From the NCBI GenBank assembly GCA_947373185.1, contig CANBWP010000026.1:1-34234 (forward strand): a DNA stretch of 34,234 bases, given 5' to 3'. Positions 34,222-34,234 of this stretch are shown piece after piece. This DNA comes from Comamonadaceae bacterium (GTDB lineage: Bacteria > Pseudomonadota > Gammaproteobacteria > Burkholderiales > Burkholderiaceae_C). Under the pieces are notes generated by a model. The model was not told where the DNA came from. It saw nothing but the letters and a program-made list of their open reading frames with translations, and made no database searches. Numbering within the stretch: position 1 is the stretch's first letter; each line of letters begins with the position of its first letter. Both the position numbers and the translations under genes were made by a program.

Positions 34222-34234
34222 AAACTTTTGTGCT

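Overview
The window looks like a chromosomal segment of a betaproteobacterium, most likely a Comamonadaceae member (Limnohabitans/Rhodoferax-like). This rests on protein character: the Burkholderiales-type UvrA paralog, the liu/MCC cluster with a LiuR-type MerR regulator, and the corC-lnt-glyQ-glyS-gmhB-plsC order. Moderately high GC and dense same-strand operons agree with it. No species can be named from sequence alone.

Layout. 1-3.1 kb: the 5' part of a UvrA-family gene (minus strand, cut by the window edge), an AT-richer hicA-hicB toxin-antitoxin pair, and a small membrane protein gene. This area holds four long nested palindromes that share GGGGTCAG-type ends. One of them lies in frame inside the uvrA-like gene. 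3.1-5.4 kb: an MHS/MFS transporter with an unusual extracytoplasmic insertion, and a lone DUF4212 symporter small subunit. 5.4-14 kb: a minus-strand operon-like series for the lower leucine/isovalerate pathway (mccB, acyl-CoA dehydrogenase, enoyl-CoA hydratase, mccA, hydroxyacid dehydrogenase, HMG-CoA lyase), followed by a DUF1289 gene and a DsbA-like isomerase. 14-15.1 kb: a divergent AraC-type regulator. 15-21.3 kb: a second minus-strand series (liuR, hotdog thioesterase, isovaleryl-CoA dehydrogenase, beta-carbonic anhydrase, thiolase, short-chain acyl-CoA dehydrogenase, ychJ-like, HAD phosphatase). It starts from a near-perfect palindromic LiuR-type operator, which also faces a divergent metallo-beta-lactamase-fold gene. 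22.6-30.5 kb: an envelope/translation series (corC, lnt, glyQ, glyS, gmhB, plsC, ygjP-like peptidase). 30.5-34.2 kb: a GNAT acetyltransferase, a divergent long-chain acyl-CoA ligase with a second MBL-fold gene, then the 3' end of an rRNA operon (5S rRNA and terminator, minus strand).

How the genes work together. Isovaleryl-CoA is oxidised (ivd), carboxylated (mccA/mccB), hydrated (enoyl-CoA hydratase) and cleaved (HMG-CoA lyase) to acetyl-CoA and acetoacetate, and the thiolase can handle acetoacetyl-CoA. The carbonic anhydrase inside the cluster could supply the bicarbonate that the biotin carboxylase consumes. No acetoacetate CoA-transferase is seen in the window.

The most unusual content is the palindrome family. 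Two copies keep an almost identical 29-nt loop while their arms differ by compensating changes. One 105-bp copy, exactly 35 codons, is read through inside a DNA-repair gene, as Rickettsia palindromic elements do. No transposase for it is seen here.
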